A stretch of DNA of 64,000 bases. Origin: Kaistella gelatinilytica (GTDB taxonomy: Bacteria; Bacteroidota; Bacteroidia; Flavobacteriales; Weeksellaceae). Position numbers and translations under genes: made by a program. Positions 1-10,748 of the stretch are shown piece after piece. The DNA lies in the NCBI RefSeq assembly GCF_015679325.1, contig NZ_JADPVI010000003.1, forward strand, positions 329,524-393,523, written 5' to 3'. Position 1 is the first letter of the stretch. Each line of letters starts with the position of its first letter. The notes under the pieces were generated by a model. It made no database searches. It saw only the letters and a program-made list of their open reading frames with translations, and was not told the DNA's origin.

Positions 1-552
1 GATATTTTTGAAAAGGTTCCTACGAAGAGTTTTATGATCTATACCACAGCGTTTGATCAATATACTTTAAAGGCATTTAAACTGAATTCCATCGACTATC
101 TTTTGAAGCCAATAATGGAAGAAGATCTGGAAAAAGCCATCAATAAGTTTAAAAGCTTCCTACCTTCTGAATCATCAAATAATTCACTGGAGATCAAATC
201 TTTAATTAAAGAAGAGAAGCAAAAGCTGTCCCGGATTTTGGTGAAGATCGGCTATAATTTAAAGATCGTTCAGACCGATGAGGTTTCGTGTTTTTACAGT
301 GAAAACAAGATCGTTTATCTTCAAACCAAAGAGAGAAATTATCCGACCGATTTTACTTTAGATGAACTGCAGGAAGTTCTCGATGAGAAGAAATTCTTTC
401 GCGTGAACCGACAGTTTATGATCAATTCCAATTTCATTAAAAACATTCATACTTCGCCTTATTACAAAGTGGAAATGGAGTTTCAGCCGGAAGAAGAAAT
501 TACGGTGAGTCGGGATCGAGTGAAGGATTTTAAAGATTGGTTGAGTAACTAA
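1..552 (+). CDS. LytTR-family response regulator, 5' end outside the window
   Basis: The reading frame is open from base 1, so this is the C-terminal 183 residues of a longer protein. The first ~50 residues resemble the end of a CheY-like receiver: YTTAFDQYTLKAF, then the conserved DYLLKPI with the Lys-Pro of receiver domains. After a charged linker, residues from about RILVKIG to the end match a LytTR DNA-binding domain (IVYLQTKERNYP, then FFRVNRQFMIN near the end). Such AlgR/LytR regulators are normally phosphorylated by a membrane histidine kinase of the LytS/YehU type, which would lie upstream of the window. The target genes cannot be inferred. The stop is 11 bases before cls, so the two may be cotranscribed. 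Confidence 0.9.
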   Translation, partial: DIFEKVPTKSFMIYTTAFDQYTLKAFKLNSIDYLLKPIMEEDLEKAINKFKSFLPSESSNNSLEIKSLIKEEKQKLSRILVKIGYNLKIVQTDEVSCFYSENKIVYLQTKERNYPTDFTLDELQEVLDEKKFFRVNRQFMINSNFIKNIHTSPYYKVEMEFQPEEEITVSRDRVKDFKDWLSN

Positions 553-563
553 AATAGTACAGG

Positions 564-2012
564 ATGAACTGGATTTTATTGATTGAGATCATTTATGTTC
601 TTTTCATCAGCGGAGTTCTGCTTCGAATTATTTATGATACGCAAAGTGTTACCAAAACGCTGGCGTATTTACTTTTGGTCATTTTCCTGCCGATCATCGG
701 CGTTTTTATTTACTTCTCTTTCGGCATCAATTACCGCAAGAATAAACTCTACAGCAAAAAGATCATTCAGGATGAGAAACAGGAAGATCTTGTTCTCGCA
801 AAACTGGAATCTTATAATCTAAAAAATCTGGATGGAATCGATGATAATGATCACTTTTCGGGTTTAATGAAGATGATCTATGAAACCGACAGAAGTCCTT
901 TAACTACCAATAATTCTGCGAAACTTTTGATCAACGGCGAAGAGAAATTTCCGGAAGTTTTAATGGAATTGCAAAATGCAAAACACCATATTCACATCGA
1001 ATATTATATTTATGAAGATGACGAGATCGGTCGCGCAATCGAAAAAATTCTGATTGAAAAAGCAAATGTCGGCGTTGAAGTTCGCTTTATTTATGATGAT
1101 TTCGGCAGTGCTTCCATTCGCAAAACTTTAGCCAGGAGATTGAGAGCTAACGGCGTGAAAGCTTTTCCGTTTTATGAGATCAAATTGATCAAGCTTGCGA
1201 ATCGCCTCAACTATCGAAATCACCGGAAAATTATTGTCATTGACGGCCGCGTTTCTTTTGTGGGCGGGATCAACGTGAGTGATAAATATAATAATGCACA
1301 TTCCGGAAACAAATTATTCTGGCGCGATACTCATCTGAAGATCGAAGGAGATGCGACCGCAATTCTGCAACATCTTTTTATCGGTGACTGGAATTATTGT
1401 TCTAATGAAAAACTCACGGTCAGCGAAAATTACTTTCCAAAACCAGAAATGATTTCTGGGCAAACAAAAAATATACAGATCGTTTCCAGCGGACCGGATT
1501 CCGACCGACCTTCGATTTATTACGCAGTAATTAAGACCATACAGTCGGCGAAGAAAGAGATCTTCCTGACTTCTCCTTATTTTATTCCAGGCGAAACCAT
1601 TATTGATGCGCTGAAAATGGCCGCACTTTCCGGTGTTGATGTTCGTCTCTTGGTTCCGGGGATTTCAGATTCTTTTATGGTAAATGCGGCGGCAAAATCT
1701 TATTACAACGAACTTTTAAAAGCCGGCGTAAAAATTTATCTCTATCAAAAAGGTTTTGTCCACGCGAAAACTTTGGTTGCCGATCGTTGTTTGGCAATGG
1801 TCGGAACCGCCAATTTAGATTACCGTAGTTTTGATCTGAATTTCGAAGTCAATGCAATTGTTTATGATGAGCAAATCGCTGAAGAACTCGCTTTTAATTT
1901 TGAAAAAGATATGAAGGATTCAGAACAGATCGATATTAATTCCTGGCTTAATCGCCCGAAACATGTTCAGCTGATTGAAAAGATCGTGCGGTTGATCTCT
2001 CCGATGTTGTAG
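564..2012 (+). CDS. cls: cardiolipin synthase, two-domain phospholipase D type
   Basis: This 482-residue protein joins two phosphatidylglycerol molecules into cardiolipin at the inner membrane. Two hydrophobic N-terminal segments (about residues 3-22 and 33-53) form the membrane anchor usual for bacterial ClsA. Two HKD motifs are intact: HRKIIVIDGRVSFVGG near residue 220 and HAKTLVADRCLAMVGTAN near residue 400, each with HxK(x)4D followed by G and N. The length matches the family (about 480). It begins 11 bases after the response regulator, with AGG just before the ATG. Some phospholipase D proteins of this type have other transphosphatidylation roles, but the membrane anchor and architecture favour cardiolipin synthase. 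Confidence 0.95.
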   Translation: MNWILLIEIIYVLFISGVLLRIIYDTQSVTKTLAYLLLVIFLPIIGVFIYFSFGINYRKNKLYSKKIIQDEKQEDLVLAKLESYNLKNLDGIDDNDHFSGLMKMIYETDRSPLTTNNSAKLLINGEEKFPEVLMELQNAKHHIHIEYYIYEDDEIGRAIEKILIEKANVGVEVRFIYDDFGSASIRKTLARRLRANGVKAFPFYEIKLIKLANRLNYRNHRKIIVIDGRVSFVGGINVSDKYNNAHSGNKLFWRDTHLKIEGDATAILQHLFIGDWNYCSNEKLTVSENYFPKPEMISGQTKNIQIVSSGPDSDRPSIYYAVIKTIQSAKKEIFLTSPYFIPGETIIDALKMAALSGVDVRLLVPGISDSFMVNAAAKSYYNELLKAGVKIYLYQKGFVHAKTLVADRCLAMVGTANLDYRSFDLNFEVNAIVYDEQIAEELAFNFEKDMKDSEQIDINSWLNRPKHVQLIEKIVRLISPML

Positions 2013-2082
2013 AAAATTTTTCCATAGAAAATACGCTTCAAATGTTTTGAAAGGTATTTTTAAATTGATTGGAACTGCTTTT

Positions 2083-3815
<1,733 letters not shown>

Positions 3816-4085
3816 TTAATCGCGACTGCAATCCCTTTCCTTTGATTCTTTTTCAAGGGCTTTTTTATAAGACCATTTTTTAGCAAACATTGGGATGAAA
3901 AACAAGGGAAACGCGGTAAGAATTCCGAAACCGTTTCTCACCGTGCTGTAAATTGCAACTCCAATCATTACGCCGACCAATAAGGCATTGATGACATTGG
4001 TGGATTTAATCTTTTGTAATTCGATCAACAATTCTTCGGCTGTCATTTCGGAGGGTTCTTTTTGTTTCATTCGATTTGTTCTCAT
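3816..4085 (-). CDS. small two-segment membrane protein of unknown function
   Basis: This is an 89-residue protein. A short polar N-terminus with the acidic stretch EMTAEELLIELQKI is followed by two closely spaced hydrophobic segments (VINALLVGVMIGVAIYS and GILTAFPLFFIPMF), and then a Lys/Glu-rich tail. The pattern resembles small Bacteroidota membrane proteins that pipelines often label 'FUSC family' or 'redox-active disulfide protein 2', though it has no cysteine pair. An alternative start is Met6 (MKQKE). It lies between the monooxygenase and the PP-loop fragment, and its neighbours do not suggest a role. Confidence 0.6.
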   Translation of the reverse strand: MRTNRMKQKEPSEMTAEELLIELQKIKSTNVINALLVGVMIGVAIYSTVRNGFGILTAFPLFFIPMFAKKWSYKKALEKESKERDCSRD

Positions 4086-4156
4086 TTATGCTAGAAGCGT
4101 AAGTCGGTGGAGAATATTTTTATTGATGACATTGTATATAATTTGAAAGCAGGTCG

Positions 4157-4342
4157 TTAAATTTCATTCCAGTTCAGTGTTTTTTGTTTGCTGCTGCTTG
4201 AAAGGATGGGAACCCGAACTTCAAGTTCTTTGTTCTTCGTGGTCAGTAATGCAATGACTTCAAATTCCTTTTCTTCCAGAACTTTTTGAAGTGCTAAAGC
4301 AGAATCTTTTCCGCCGCTCCAGTTGAATACTGCTTTTTTCAT
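4157..4342 (-). pseudogene. N-terminal remnant of a PP-loop ATP-binding protein (diphthine--ammonia ligase family)
   Basis: The frame encodes 61 residues starting MKKAVFNWSGGKDSALALQK. It holds the PP-loop motif SGGKDSALAL at residues 9-18 and the following EVIALLTT strand of the DUF71/MJ0570-type family, whose members are about 220-240 residues long. After about residue 37 the similarity stops, and the frame ends with a short Ser/Lys stretch (ILSSSSKQKTLNWNEI). The remaining ~170 residues are absent downstream, where the small membrane gene begins 71 bases later. I read this as a deletion remnant next to an inserted defence-type locus. It could instead be expressed as a small peptide, but it would lack the rest of the catalytic domain. 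Confidence 0.65.
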
Positions 4343-4455
4343 TGGGTAGATGAATTCAAATATTTTTTTTCGCAGGCGACAACTATAGTTTTGTTAGTCG
4401 ATCTATAATTAAAGAAAAATGAAAATGCACACGATGAAGAATTATGACTTAGATT

Positions 4456-6177
4456 TTATGAATTTTCTATTTGAAAAAGTTTATTATCCTCAGATAGTTC
4501 CAATATGAAGTAATCAGGATTATTAAGTTCTGCAGGTAATTTGTCTTTCAAAATTGAGGCTACAAATTGAATCCCTTTTTCGTTAACCAAATGGGCTATT
4601 TTTACTAACTGATTGTCGTGCATCAATTCCTTTTTGTCATTTAAAATAAAATCCATTGAGGGTATTTCTTCATTTCTAGCAAATAAGATATAGGCGATAT
4701 CGAAACAAGAGATTTCCCCCTGCTTTTTACCTGAACTAAAATTTGTATTAAATGCACTGAACTTATAAAGACGTTGACCTTTTTTGTTTATGATTTTATC
4801 ATATTTAAGAGCATACTTTTCATCATAAAGGTATTCAGAAACAGACGAAAAGTATTTATTAAATTTATTTAATTGGATTTTTATTTTGTCTTCAAAGTCA
4901 TTTGAAAATAGTGCTTGATTAATTTTTGTTAATTCATCGTTATATGAAGTTAAATTATCCTCAACTTCTTGCAGTTGTTGAATTGTGTTTTCATATTCAC
5001 CTTTTACTCGGTATTTTTCAGTTAACTCAGTAATTAAGGACTCCAACTCTTTAAAAGAATCACCTTTTGCGATAGTTTTAGACAATTTTGATTCACTAAT
5101 TAAAAGTATTTCTAATTCTCTTCTTCTTTGTTGTAATTTTAATTCAAGATTTGGTAATTCATTAGTTATAAATTTAGTTTTTTCAGAAATCATTTGATTA
5201 TGATATATTACCATGTTCTCAAACGTCTTTTGCAATTCTCCCAACATTTCAGTTGCCTGACTATAAATTTGCTCAAGTTGTGGCATATCTATATCGACGT
5301 TATTCGATTCTAATTCCTTTTTTGTTTCAAATATTATTTCTTTTCTTATACTTAATTTACTTATTTCTGAACTTAATTTATTAATATCATATTTAACTTC
5401 ATTCAATGCATTCAAATCCCTTTCAAAATTTTCATTTAAATTTAATTTTGATTTTTTTAAATTCAGTTCCTCAATATCGTTTTCGATAAGTGCTAAAGTC
5501 GTTTCGTAGGCTGTTTTTGTTTGAAATTTCTCTAGTCGGTTTCTGAAAATGCTTTCTTGACGAATGCTTTGAAGAATTTCTTGTTTTTTGTTACCTTCAT
5601 TAAATTCACATCCTAATAGATAAAGATATAATGTTTCATATTCAGCATCTGAAGTATAACTGTTCAACGTTTTCAACGTGTTATTAATACTAATATCTTT
5701 GTACCTAATATTGTGCGAAATAATTTGCCTAAAACTTGGCTTCTCTGCATCGAGATTAGGGAAGAAAAATTCTTTAAGCTCTGGTTCAAACTCTTCCTCT
5801 GTATATTGTTGACCATTTATACGACGAATAATTTTATTTTTTGAACTTAAGAAGTTTCTCTCTATTACAACATCACTTTCTTCATCTTTATCAAAAGAAT
5901 TTCCCAGAGTTAGAACGATTAAAACTTCATTATTTATCAAGAAATCTTTCACTGCGGAGTAAACTTCTTTCGGATTTTCTGGATCTTGCCAAATATTATT
6001 TTTATCTCCTCCAAAACAAAAGTCAATTAACTTTAGAACTGTAGTTTTTCCAATATTATTTCCTGTTATTTGTTCTTTACTTTCATCAACAATTAAATTT
6101 ATTCCATTTCGAAAATGGATTTCTCGAATAACTGAAGAATTTTTTGTGTTTACAATTAAAAGAGTTTTTATGTACAT
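4456..6177 (-). CDS. ABC-three-component (ABC-3C) system ATPase, DUF2326 type
   Basis: This 573-residue SMC/Rad50-like ATPase has Walker A GNNIGKTT at residues 39-46, followed by the phrase KLIDFCFGG that is typical of DUF2326 proteins. The middle (about 190-430) is rich in Lys, Glu and Leu and looks like a long coiled coil. The C-terminus (about 440-570) carries the DUF2326-like block around ISCFDIAYILFAR, then MDFILNDKKELMHDNQLVKI. In published classifications of ABC ATPases in biological conflict, DUF2326 proteins are the ATPase of ABC-3C systems, beside a small middle component and a variable third protein. Both partners are here, overlapping upstream genes on the same strand. Its start overlaps the middle-component gene by 10 bases. 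A role in defence against invading nucleic acid is inferred from the family. Confidence 0.88.
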   Translation of the reverse strand: MYIKTLLIVNTKNSSVIREIHFRNGINLIVDESKEQITGNNIGKTTVLKLIDFCFGGDKNNIWQDPENPKEVYSAVKDFLINNEVLIVLTLGNSFDKDEESDVVIERNFLSSKNKIIRRINGQQYTEEEFEPELKEFFFPNLDAEKPSFRQIISHNIRYKDISINNTLKTLNSYTSDAEYETLYLYLLGCEFNEGNKKQEILQSIRQESIFRNRLEKFQTKTAYETTLALIENDIEELNLKKSKLNLNENFERDLNALNEVKYDINKLSSEISKLSIRKEIIFETKKELESNNVDIDMPQLEQIYSQATEMLGELQKTFENMVIYHNQMISEKTKFITNELPNLELKLQQRRRELEILLISESKLSKTIAKGDSFKELESLITELTEKYRVKGEYENTIQQLQEVEDNLTSYNDELTKINQALFSNDFEDKIKIQLNKFNKYFSSVSEYLYDEKYALKYDKIINKKGQRLYKFSAFNTNFSSGKKQGEISCFDIAYILFARNEEIPSMDFILNDKKELMHDNQLVKIAHLVNEKGIQFVASILKDKLPAELNNPDYFILELSEDNKLFQIENS

Positions 6178-6392
6178 AATTTTACTTCACCTTTATTTAA
6201 TTCTGCAATATTAATTATGTATAACCAGTCCAAGCATAAAATATATACAGGCAATGATATTTTTTTAGTTTTATTGACTATTAAATACAAATCTAATAGC
6301 TCTAGATTTCCATAATCCTGTAATGCTTTTAGGACAATTGATGCATTGTAATAAATGCTGTTTTTTGGATGAATATTATCCGGTAGTAACAT
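6168..6392 (-). CDS. ABC-3C middle component (MC6-like)
   Basis: This 74-residue protein begins MLLPDNIHPKNSIYYNAS and continues with IVLKALQDYG, LLDLY and LCLDWLYIINIAEL. That order matches the small 'middle component 6' of ABC-three-component systems as I remember it. I chose the ATG at 6392 rather than the in-frame ATG at 6416 because family members start at MLLPD. With this start it overlaps the upstream SMEK gene by 17 bases and the downstream ATPase by 10 bases, so the three genes are probably translationally coupled. The middle component is thought to bridge the ATPase and the third protein. The short length makes the family call moderately certain, and the context supports it strongly. 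Confidence 0.8.
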   Translation of the reverse strand: MLLPDNIHPKNSIYYNASIVLKALQDYGNLELLDLYLIVNKTKKISLPVYILCLDWLYIINIAELNKGEVKLCT

Positions 6393-7347
6393 ATTTATAT
6401 TCTTTAGGATTCTCAAAAATTTTACATCGAATAAATGCGTCTACAACTAAAATGTCTATGCAGAGTTCTATTTCATCAATTGGTATTGAGTTAAGATTAC
6501 CACTTTTCAATACTTTGTTTTTGACATTTTCTATAACAGTAAAAAATATTTTGTCTTTATTTTCTTTATTTTTTATCGTTAAATATTCTTTTCTAATTGA
6601 GTTTAAAACTGAATTACTCTTATTTGCCCCCAGCAGATCAAACTCGGTATATTTTTCATCAATTTTTTTATAATATATACAAAACTCTTCAATTATATCT
6701 CTTGCATCATTTAGTTCATTAAATTGAATTTTTCTTTCAATTTCAAAACTGTTTAATTTATCATCTCCAATTGTATCATCCCATCTCTCGAGAGAGAGAA
6801 CATTTATTATAGTCGCTAGATTACTATCTAACTTAACAATATCTATTTCTTCGCCCAGTTCTTCTTTAATGAATTCATAAAGTTTATTCTGAGTTTCTGC
6901 TTTTTTTGGCAAAATATCATTTAAAATGCTTTTTAAGTCATAAATATCATTCTTCGGATCAAAACTTATCGAATGTGGATTCGAAAATGTTTTATTTCTT
7001 AAATCTGTTGCATCAATTGAAATTGAAATAAACTTAAACCTATAATCCTTATATTTTTTAAAAATATCTTTGGATAACGTAGATTCAATTTTTTGTTTTG
7101 TACAAGTTGATGAAACTTGAAAAATCATTTTATTTTCATGATCTATTAAATCAATAGCTTCAACATTTTGATTACTACTGTTTAAATTACTTAACTTAAG
7201 ACTGTATAGCAGATTAAAAAAATGAAGATAAAAATTCTCTGAATGCAGATGAAGATTGAGAATATTCAATTTGCCTTTAGTTTGAATCCGATGTGCTAGA
7301 ATATGAAGTTTGGCTTCTATGTACTCAAAATATTTGCTTCTGTTCAT
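6376..7347 (-). CDS. SMEK-domain ABC-3C protein, possible nuclease-like effector or sensor
   Basis: This 323-residue protein is the first gene of the three-gene ABC-3C operon. The N-terminal ~160 residues look like a SMEK domain: an N-terminal helical part (YFEYIEAKLHILAHRIQ), then AIDLIDHENKMIFQVSST at residues 64-81. Acidic residues D66 and D69 followed by Q77-V-S in a strand recall the core of PD-(D/E)xK-type nuclease folds, but that is inference, and the usual Lys is replaced. The C-terminal half (about 170-310) is probably the ABC-3C-specific domain that contacts the partners (ERWDDTIGDDK, then a helical end with CIDILVVDAFIRCKIFENP). The operon is AT-richer than its surroundings, consistent with horizontal acquisition. 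Confidence 0.78.
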   Translation of the reverse strand: MNRSKYFEYIEAKLHILAHRIQTKGKLNILNLHLHSENFYLHFFNLLYSLKLSNLNSSNQNVEAIDLIDHENKMIFQVSSTCTKQKIESTLSKDIFKKYKDYRFKFISISIDATDLRNKTFSNPHSISFDPKNDIYDLKSILNDILPKKAETQNKLYEFIKEELGEEIDIVKLDSNLATIINVLSLERWDDTIGDDKLNSFEIERKIQFNELNDARDIIEEFCIYYKKIDEKYTEFDLLGANKSNSVLNSIRKEYLTIKNKENKDKIFFTVIENVKNKVLKSGNLNSIPIDEIELCIDILVVDAFIRCKIFENPKEYKYVTTG

Positions 7348-7463
7348 TCTGATTCAGTAAAGATTATTTTCATAAAAGCTCGTCTTATATTTGAAGCCAA
7401 ATTACTGAAAATTTTGTTCTAATATTCTCAAAAGGAATTTAAATAACTTATTTAGATAAAAAA

Positions 7464-8651
7464 TCACGAAATAACCCCACTTCCCACCAACTCATCGTCC
7501 ATATACCAGGCAGCAAACTGTCCTTCTGCAATCGCAGATTGTGGGTTTTCAAACTCGATATAGAAACCTTCTTCAAATTGGTAAAGCGTCGCTTCTTCCA
7601 AAGTTTGTCGGTACCGGATTCTGGCTTTTACTTTCATCGATTCGCCCTTTTGCAAACGCAGATCTTCACGAACCCAATGAACTTCTGAGTTTTCTATTTT
7701 TAAAGCGCTTCTGAAAAGTCCCGGGAAATTTCTCCCTTCCCCCACAAAAACGATATTATTTTCAATATCTCTGGAAATCAAAAAGCAGGATTCTTTATGT
7801 CCGCCAATTCCCAAACCTTTGCTTTGACCCACCGTAAAATAATGCGCACCCTGATGTTTGCCAATTACTTTTCCGTCCGATTTTTCGTATTTTATTTTCT
7901 GAGAAAGGAATTGCAATTCTTCCAATTTTGAAGAAAATTTAGGCGTTTCCTCATGAAAACCGGGGAAATCCTTAAAAATCTCTACAATTTCACCTTCTTT
8001 CGGTTCCAACTGTTGTTGCAGAAAAGTCGGTAAACTTACTTTACCGATAAAACATAAACCTTGTGAATCTTTTTTATCTGCCGTCACCAAACCCATTTCC
8101 CGGGCGATTTCCCGAACTTCAGGCTTTGTCAATGCTCCAATCGGAAACAACGATTTCGACAACTGGTCCTGATTCAACTGACACAGGAAATACGACTGAT
8201 CTTTATTATTATCTGCTCCTGCCAAAAGGTGAAAAATTTCTTTTCCATTTTCATCAAAAGTAGAGTTCACCTGTGCATAATGTCCCGTTGCAACTTTCTC
8301 AGCACCAAGCGATAAGGCTGTTTTCATAAACACGTCAAACTTCACTTCGCGGTTACACAAAACATCAGGATTCGGCGTTCGGCCTTTTTTATATTCCTCG
8401 AACATATAATCCACGATCTTCTCCTTATACAGTTCACTCATATCGATCACCTGATAAGGGATTCCAAGTTTTTGCGCCACCATCAAAGCATCATTACTGT
8501 CCTCGATCCAGGGACATTCATCCTCCAAAGTTACGGATGCATCATTCCAGTTCCGCATAAAAAGCGCGACTACTTCATGACCTTGTTTTTGCAGCAAATA
8601 CGCTGCAACACTGGAATCTACACCTCCAGAAAGTCCAACTACAATTTTCAT
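7464..8651 (-). CDS. mnmA: tRNA-specific 2-thiouridylase MnmA
   Basis: MnmA puts sulfur on C2 of the wobble uridine in tRNA-Lys, -Glu and -Gln, using ATP and a persulfide relay. The PP-loop SGGVDSS is at residues 8-14. Catalytic Cys99 sits in [12 protein letters not shown], and the second Cys200 in [16 protein letters not shown] and DQSYFL are also present. The 395-residue length is slightly above the usual ~360-380. The C-terminal beta-barrel ([17 protein letters not shown]) is complete. It is monocistronic on this strand, with a -7 box (TAAATTTG) about 50 bases upstream. Confidence 0.97.
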   Translation of the reverse strand: MKIVVGLSGGVDSSVAAYLLQKQGHEVVALFMRNWNDASVTLEDECPWIEDSNDALMVAQKLGIPYQVIDMSELYKEKIVDYMFEEYKKGRTPNPDVLCNREVKFDVFMKTALSLGAEKVATGHYAQVNSTFDENGKEIFHLLAGADNNKDQSYFLCQLNQDQLSKSLFPIGALTKPEVREIAREMGLVTADKKDSQGLCFIGKVSLPTFLQQQLEPKEGEIVEIFKDFPGFHEETPKFSSKLEELQFLSQKIKYEKSDGKVIGKHQGAHYFTVGQSKGLGIGGHKESCFLISRDIENNIVFVGEGRNFPGLFRSALKIENSEVHWVREDLRLQKGESMKVKARIRYRQTLEEATLYQFEEGFYIEFENPQSAIAEGQFAAWYMDDELVGSGVIS

Positions 8652-8697
8652 ATGTTCATTTTATAAAGCACTTCAAGGATGCTCTTTATTGAGGCTG

Positions 8698-8705
8698 CAA
8701 ATTTA
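8698..8705 (-). promoter_or_regulatory. Bacteroidota -7 box upstream of mnmA
   Basis: On the minus strand the sequence reads TAAATTTG, matching the Bacteroidota -7 consensus TAnnTTTG, 47 bases before the mnmA ATG. No clear -33 TTG is visible at the usual spacing. Confidence 0.5.
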
Positions 8706-8756
8706 CGACTTTAAATATGATTTGTAAGGAGCAAGCAGATTTTCGCTTTTTTCGAA

Positions 8757-8842
8757 AACTCCTCCCGCTTTCCGTTTCAATCTTTTATTTTTTATTCAAA
8801 AAACAAAAGGATTTCCACTGCAATCGGGGCTAGAATATCGAT
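8757..8842 (-). repeat. dispersed intergenic repeat, copy 1
   Basis: Read on the minus strand, the segment starts near GCCCCGATTGCAGTGGAA, continues through T-rich and A-rich arms (TTTTGTTTTTTG, AAAAAATAAAAGATTG), and ends AACGGAAAGCGGGAGGAG. The same order of blocks recurs at 32047-32128 and, in altered form, at 26763-26870 and 54655-54775. It lies between mnmA and the outer-membrane barrel gene, outside coding sequence. Confidence 0.55.
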
Positions 8843-8924
8843 TTGTTTTTCTTCCCAAATTTTTACACCGCAGAAAAGCAATTTTTTTTAGAATTATAGA
8901 AATTTTCGATTTCAAAAAAAGAAC

Positions 8925-8932
8925 TATTTTTG
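8925..8932 (+). promoter_or_regulatory. -7 box upstream of the outer-membrane barrel gene
   Basis: TATTTTTG matches TAnnTTTG and ends 19 bases before the ATG at 8952. A convincing -33 element is not seen. Confidence 0.4.
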
Positions 8933-8951
8933 AAAGTACAATCAAGCACCC

Positions 8952-9491
8952 ATGAAAAAAATTCTTTTACTTTCCCTTATAGGATTCGGACTGCAATTCA
9001 ATGCACAGATCACAACTTCGACACCCCTTGGAAATACCGGATCAAAATGGACTTTCGGTGGTTCTGCCGGTTTAGGCGGATCGTTTGGAAGTGGCGGCGG
9101 CGGAACTTCCATTTATCTTTCTCCCAGAGTTGGCTATAAACTGACGGAAGATCTCGAAACCGGTTTAGCAGCAAATTTCACCTGGTCAAATTCTGATTAT
9201 TATTCCGCAACCACGATTGGCGTTGGACCCTTCGTTAACTACTACATTTCCAGAAGTTTTTTTCTAAGCGGTATGTTTCAGGAATATTTCTTCAATCAGA
9301 AAAACAAGTATGATCATTCAAAATATTCCGGAAACGAATCCGCACTTTATTTAGGTGGTGGTTATATGCAGAGAATTGGCGAACGCGCTTACATGCAGAT
9401 CGGCGGAATGTATAATGTGTTGTACAAAAAAGACCGGTCAGTTTTTGGCAGCGGATTTATTCCAAGTATTGGCGTTGTATTCGGACTGTAA
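8952..9491 (+). CDS. secreted outer-membrane beta-barrel protein
   Basis: This 179-residue protein has a signal peptide (MKKILLLSLIGFGLQFNAQ, cleavage after FNA). A Gly-rich segment (GLGGSFGSGGGGTS) and alternating aromatic/polar strands follow (GYKLTEDLETGLAANFTW, GVGPFVNYY, ALYLGGGYMQRIG). The last residues SIGVVFGL end in a hydrophobic strand without a terminal aromatic. The size fits an 8-strand OmpX/OmpW-like barrel. Function is unknown. The downstream lipoprotein gene starts 45 bases after the stop on the same strand and may be cotranscribed. Confidence 0.75.
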   Translation: MKKILLLSLIGFGLQFNAQITTSTPLGNTGSKWTFGGSAGLGGSFGSGGGGTSIYLSPRVGYKLTEDLETGLAANFTWSNSDYYSATTIGVGPFVNYYISRSFFLSGMFQEYFFNQKNKYDHSKYSGNESALYLGGGYMQRIGERAYMQIGGMYNVLYKKDRSVFGSGFIPSIGVVFGL

Positions 9492-9536
9492 ACTTTGAAA
9501 CATTTTCACGGATAATAATTTTTGAATCTTTCTCGC

Positions 9537-10703
9537 ATGTATCAATTTCTCAAATTTCTCTTTGTCATTGTATTTTACGGTTTCATTTCCTGTAATGAGA
9601 AATCAACAGAGAAAGAAGTTGTGAAAAATTCTGCCAAATCAATTTTGAATTGTGATTTGCATGAAGCACAGAATGAAATTCTAAAACTTCCGGAGGTTAT
9701 GAGCAAAAATAAAATGATCGATTCGCTTACCACCCATAAACAGGGAATTTCCCTTATGTCCGACAGTACGACCATCGACGGAACTGTATTTTATGAAATT
9801 AATGCAGGGTACAATTCAGACATTAGGTATGAAACTTATTATAATTTTTACGTAGAGAAAGGCAATTGTAGTAATATAAAAATAGCCGAACCGATTGAAG
9901 GTGATATCATTCCGATATCTGAATGGCGAATGAGAAATCGGGACAAAAATAAAAAGAAACAACCGGCAAATCTTGAAAATTTTCCCTACAGATCTTTTGT
10001 GATAAGTTGTGGGTCCGGTTGTGCGATGACGTATTCAGCGATCGACATCAAAAGAAATTCGGGAAATATTTCAGTGATCTTTTCTGTGGACAATTATATT
10101 GATGAGGTATTAACGGATACTTTTGAAGATGAATTTATATTCACGTACGATGATTCAAACAGTTTAAAAAAAATTACTCAAAAAGGAGATAAGGAGGATT
10201 TTTTAAAAACACAAAGCGCATCTTCTCAGAAAAGCTTCGAAAAATTCGCAACTGATTTGATCCAATTTATTGAAAATAAAACAATTGACACTAATGCTGT
10301 TGCTACTAGGAACAATCCCATTTTATTACCCTTAACCGGAAGTACTATTGAAATTTCAGATCATCCTATGACTGAAAAATTCGAGTTTATTAAAATTGAG
10401 GGAGATATTCCATCATCCGTTATAGAAATTAATAAAAATCTTTTACTGACCTGGTTTGACGGCGATACAGAAAGATGGTATTTAGTTACTATTGAAAATA
10501 AAAAAGTTATAGATCAATTACTTGTGGGAAAAAGCGAAACGGTTGAAACTGAAAAAGAAACATTTGATAATTATATAGAATTTACCATTGACAAAAACTT
10601 AATTGTCGAATTAAAATATAGTTATGGAAAAGGCTTCGATTCCAGAAAAATTCAAAAAACTGAAAAATATAAAATTAAATCGAATCATTTTGTCAGATTG
10701 TGA
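9537..10703 (+). CDS. putative lipoprotein of unknown function
   Basis: I chose the ATG at 9537 over an upstream in-frame TTG at 9522 because it gives a compact lipoprotein signal (MYQFLKFLFVIVFYGFISC, with lipobox GFISC). The mature protein (about 370 residues) has a conserved-looking centre with SFVISCGSGCAMTYSA, which contains two cysteines close together, and many beta-type segments. It has no motif I recognise. In Bacteroidota a lipoprotein of this kind may be anchored in the outer membrane facing the periplasm or the surface. It follows the small barrel gene by 45 bases. Confidence 0.7.
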   Translation: MYQFLKFLFVIVFYGFISCNEKSTEKEVVKNSAKSILNCDLHEAQNEILKLPEVMSKNKMIDSLTTHKQGISLMSDSTTIDGTVFYEINAGYNSDIRYETYYNFYVEKGNCSNIKIAEPIEGDIIPISEWRMRNRDKNKKKQPANLENFPYRSFVISCGSGCAMTYSAIDIKRNSGNISVIFSVDNYIDEVLTDTFEDEFIFTYDDSNSLKKITQKGDKEDFLKTQSASSQKSFEKFATDLIQFIENKTIDTNAVATRNNPILLPLTGSTIEISDHPMTEKFEFIKIEGDIPSSVIEINKNLLLTWFDGDTERWYLVTIENKKVIDQLLVGKSETVETEKETFDNYIEFTIDKNLIVELKYSYGKGFDSRKIQKTEKYKIKSNHFVRL

Positions 10704-10748
10704 AAGAAATATTAATCGCTTAATGGTGAAAAAAAATAAAAACATACA

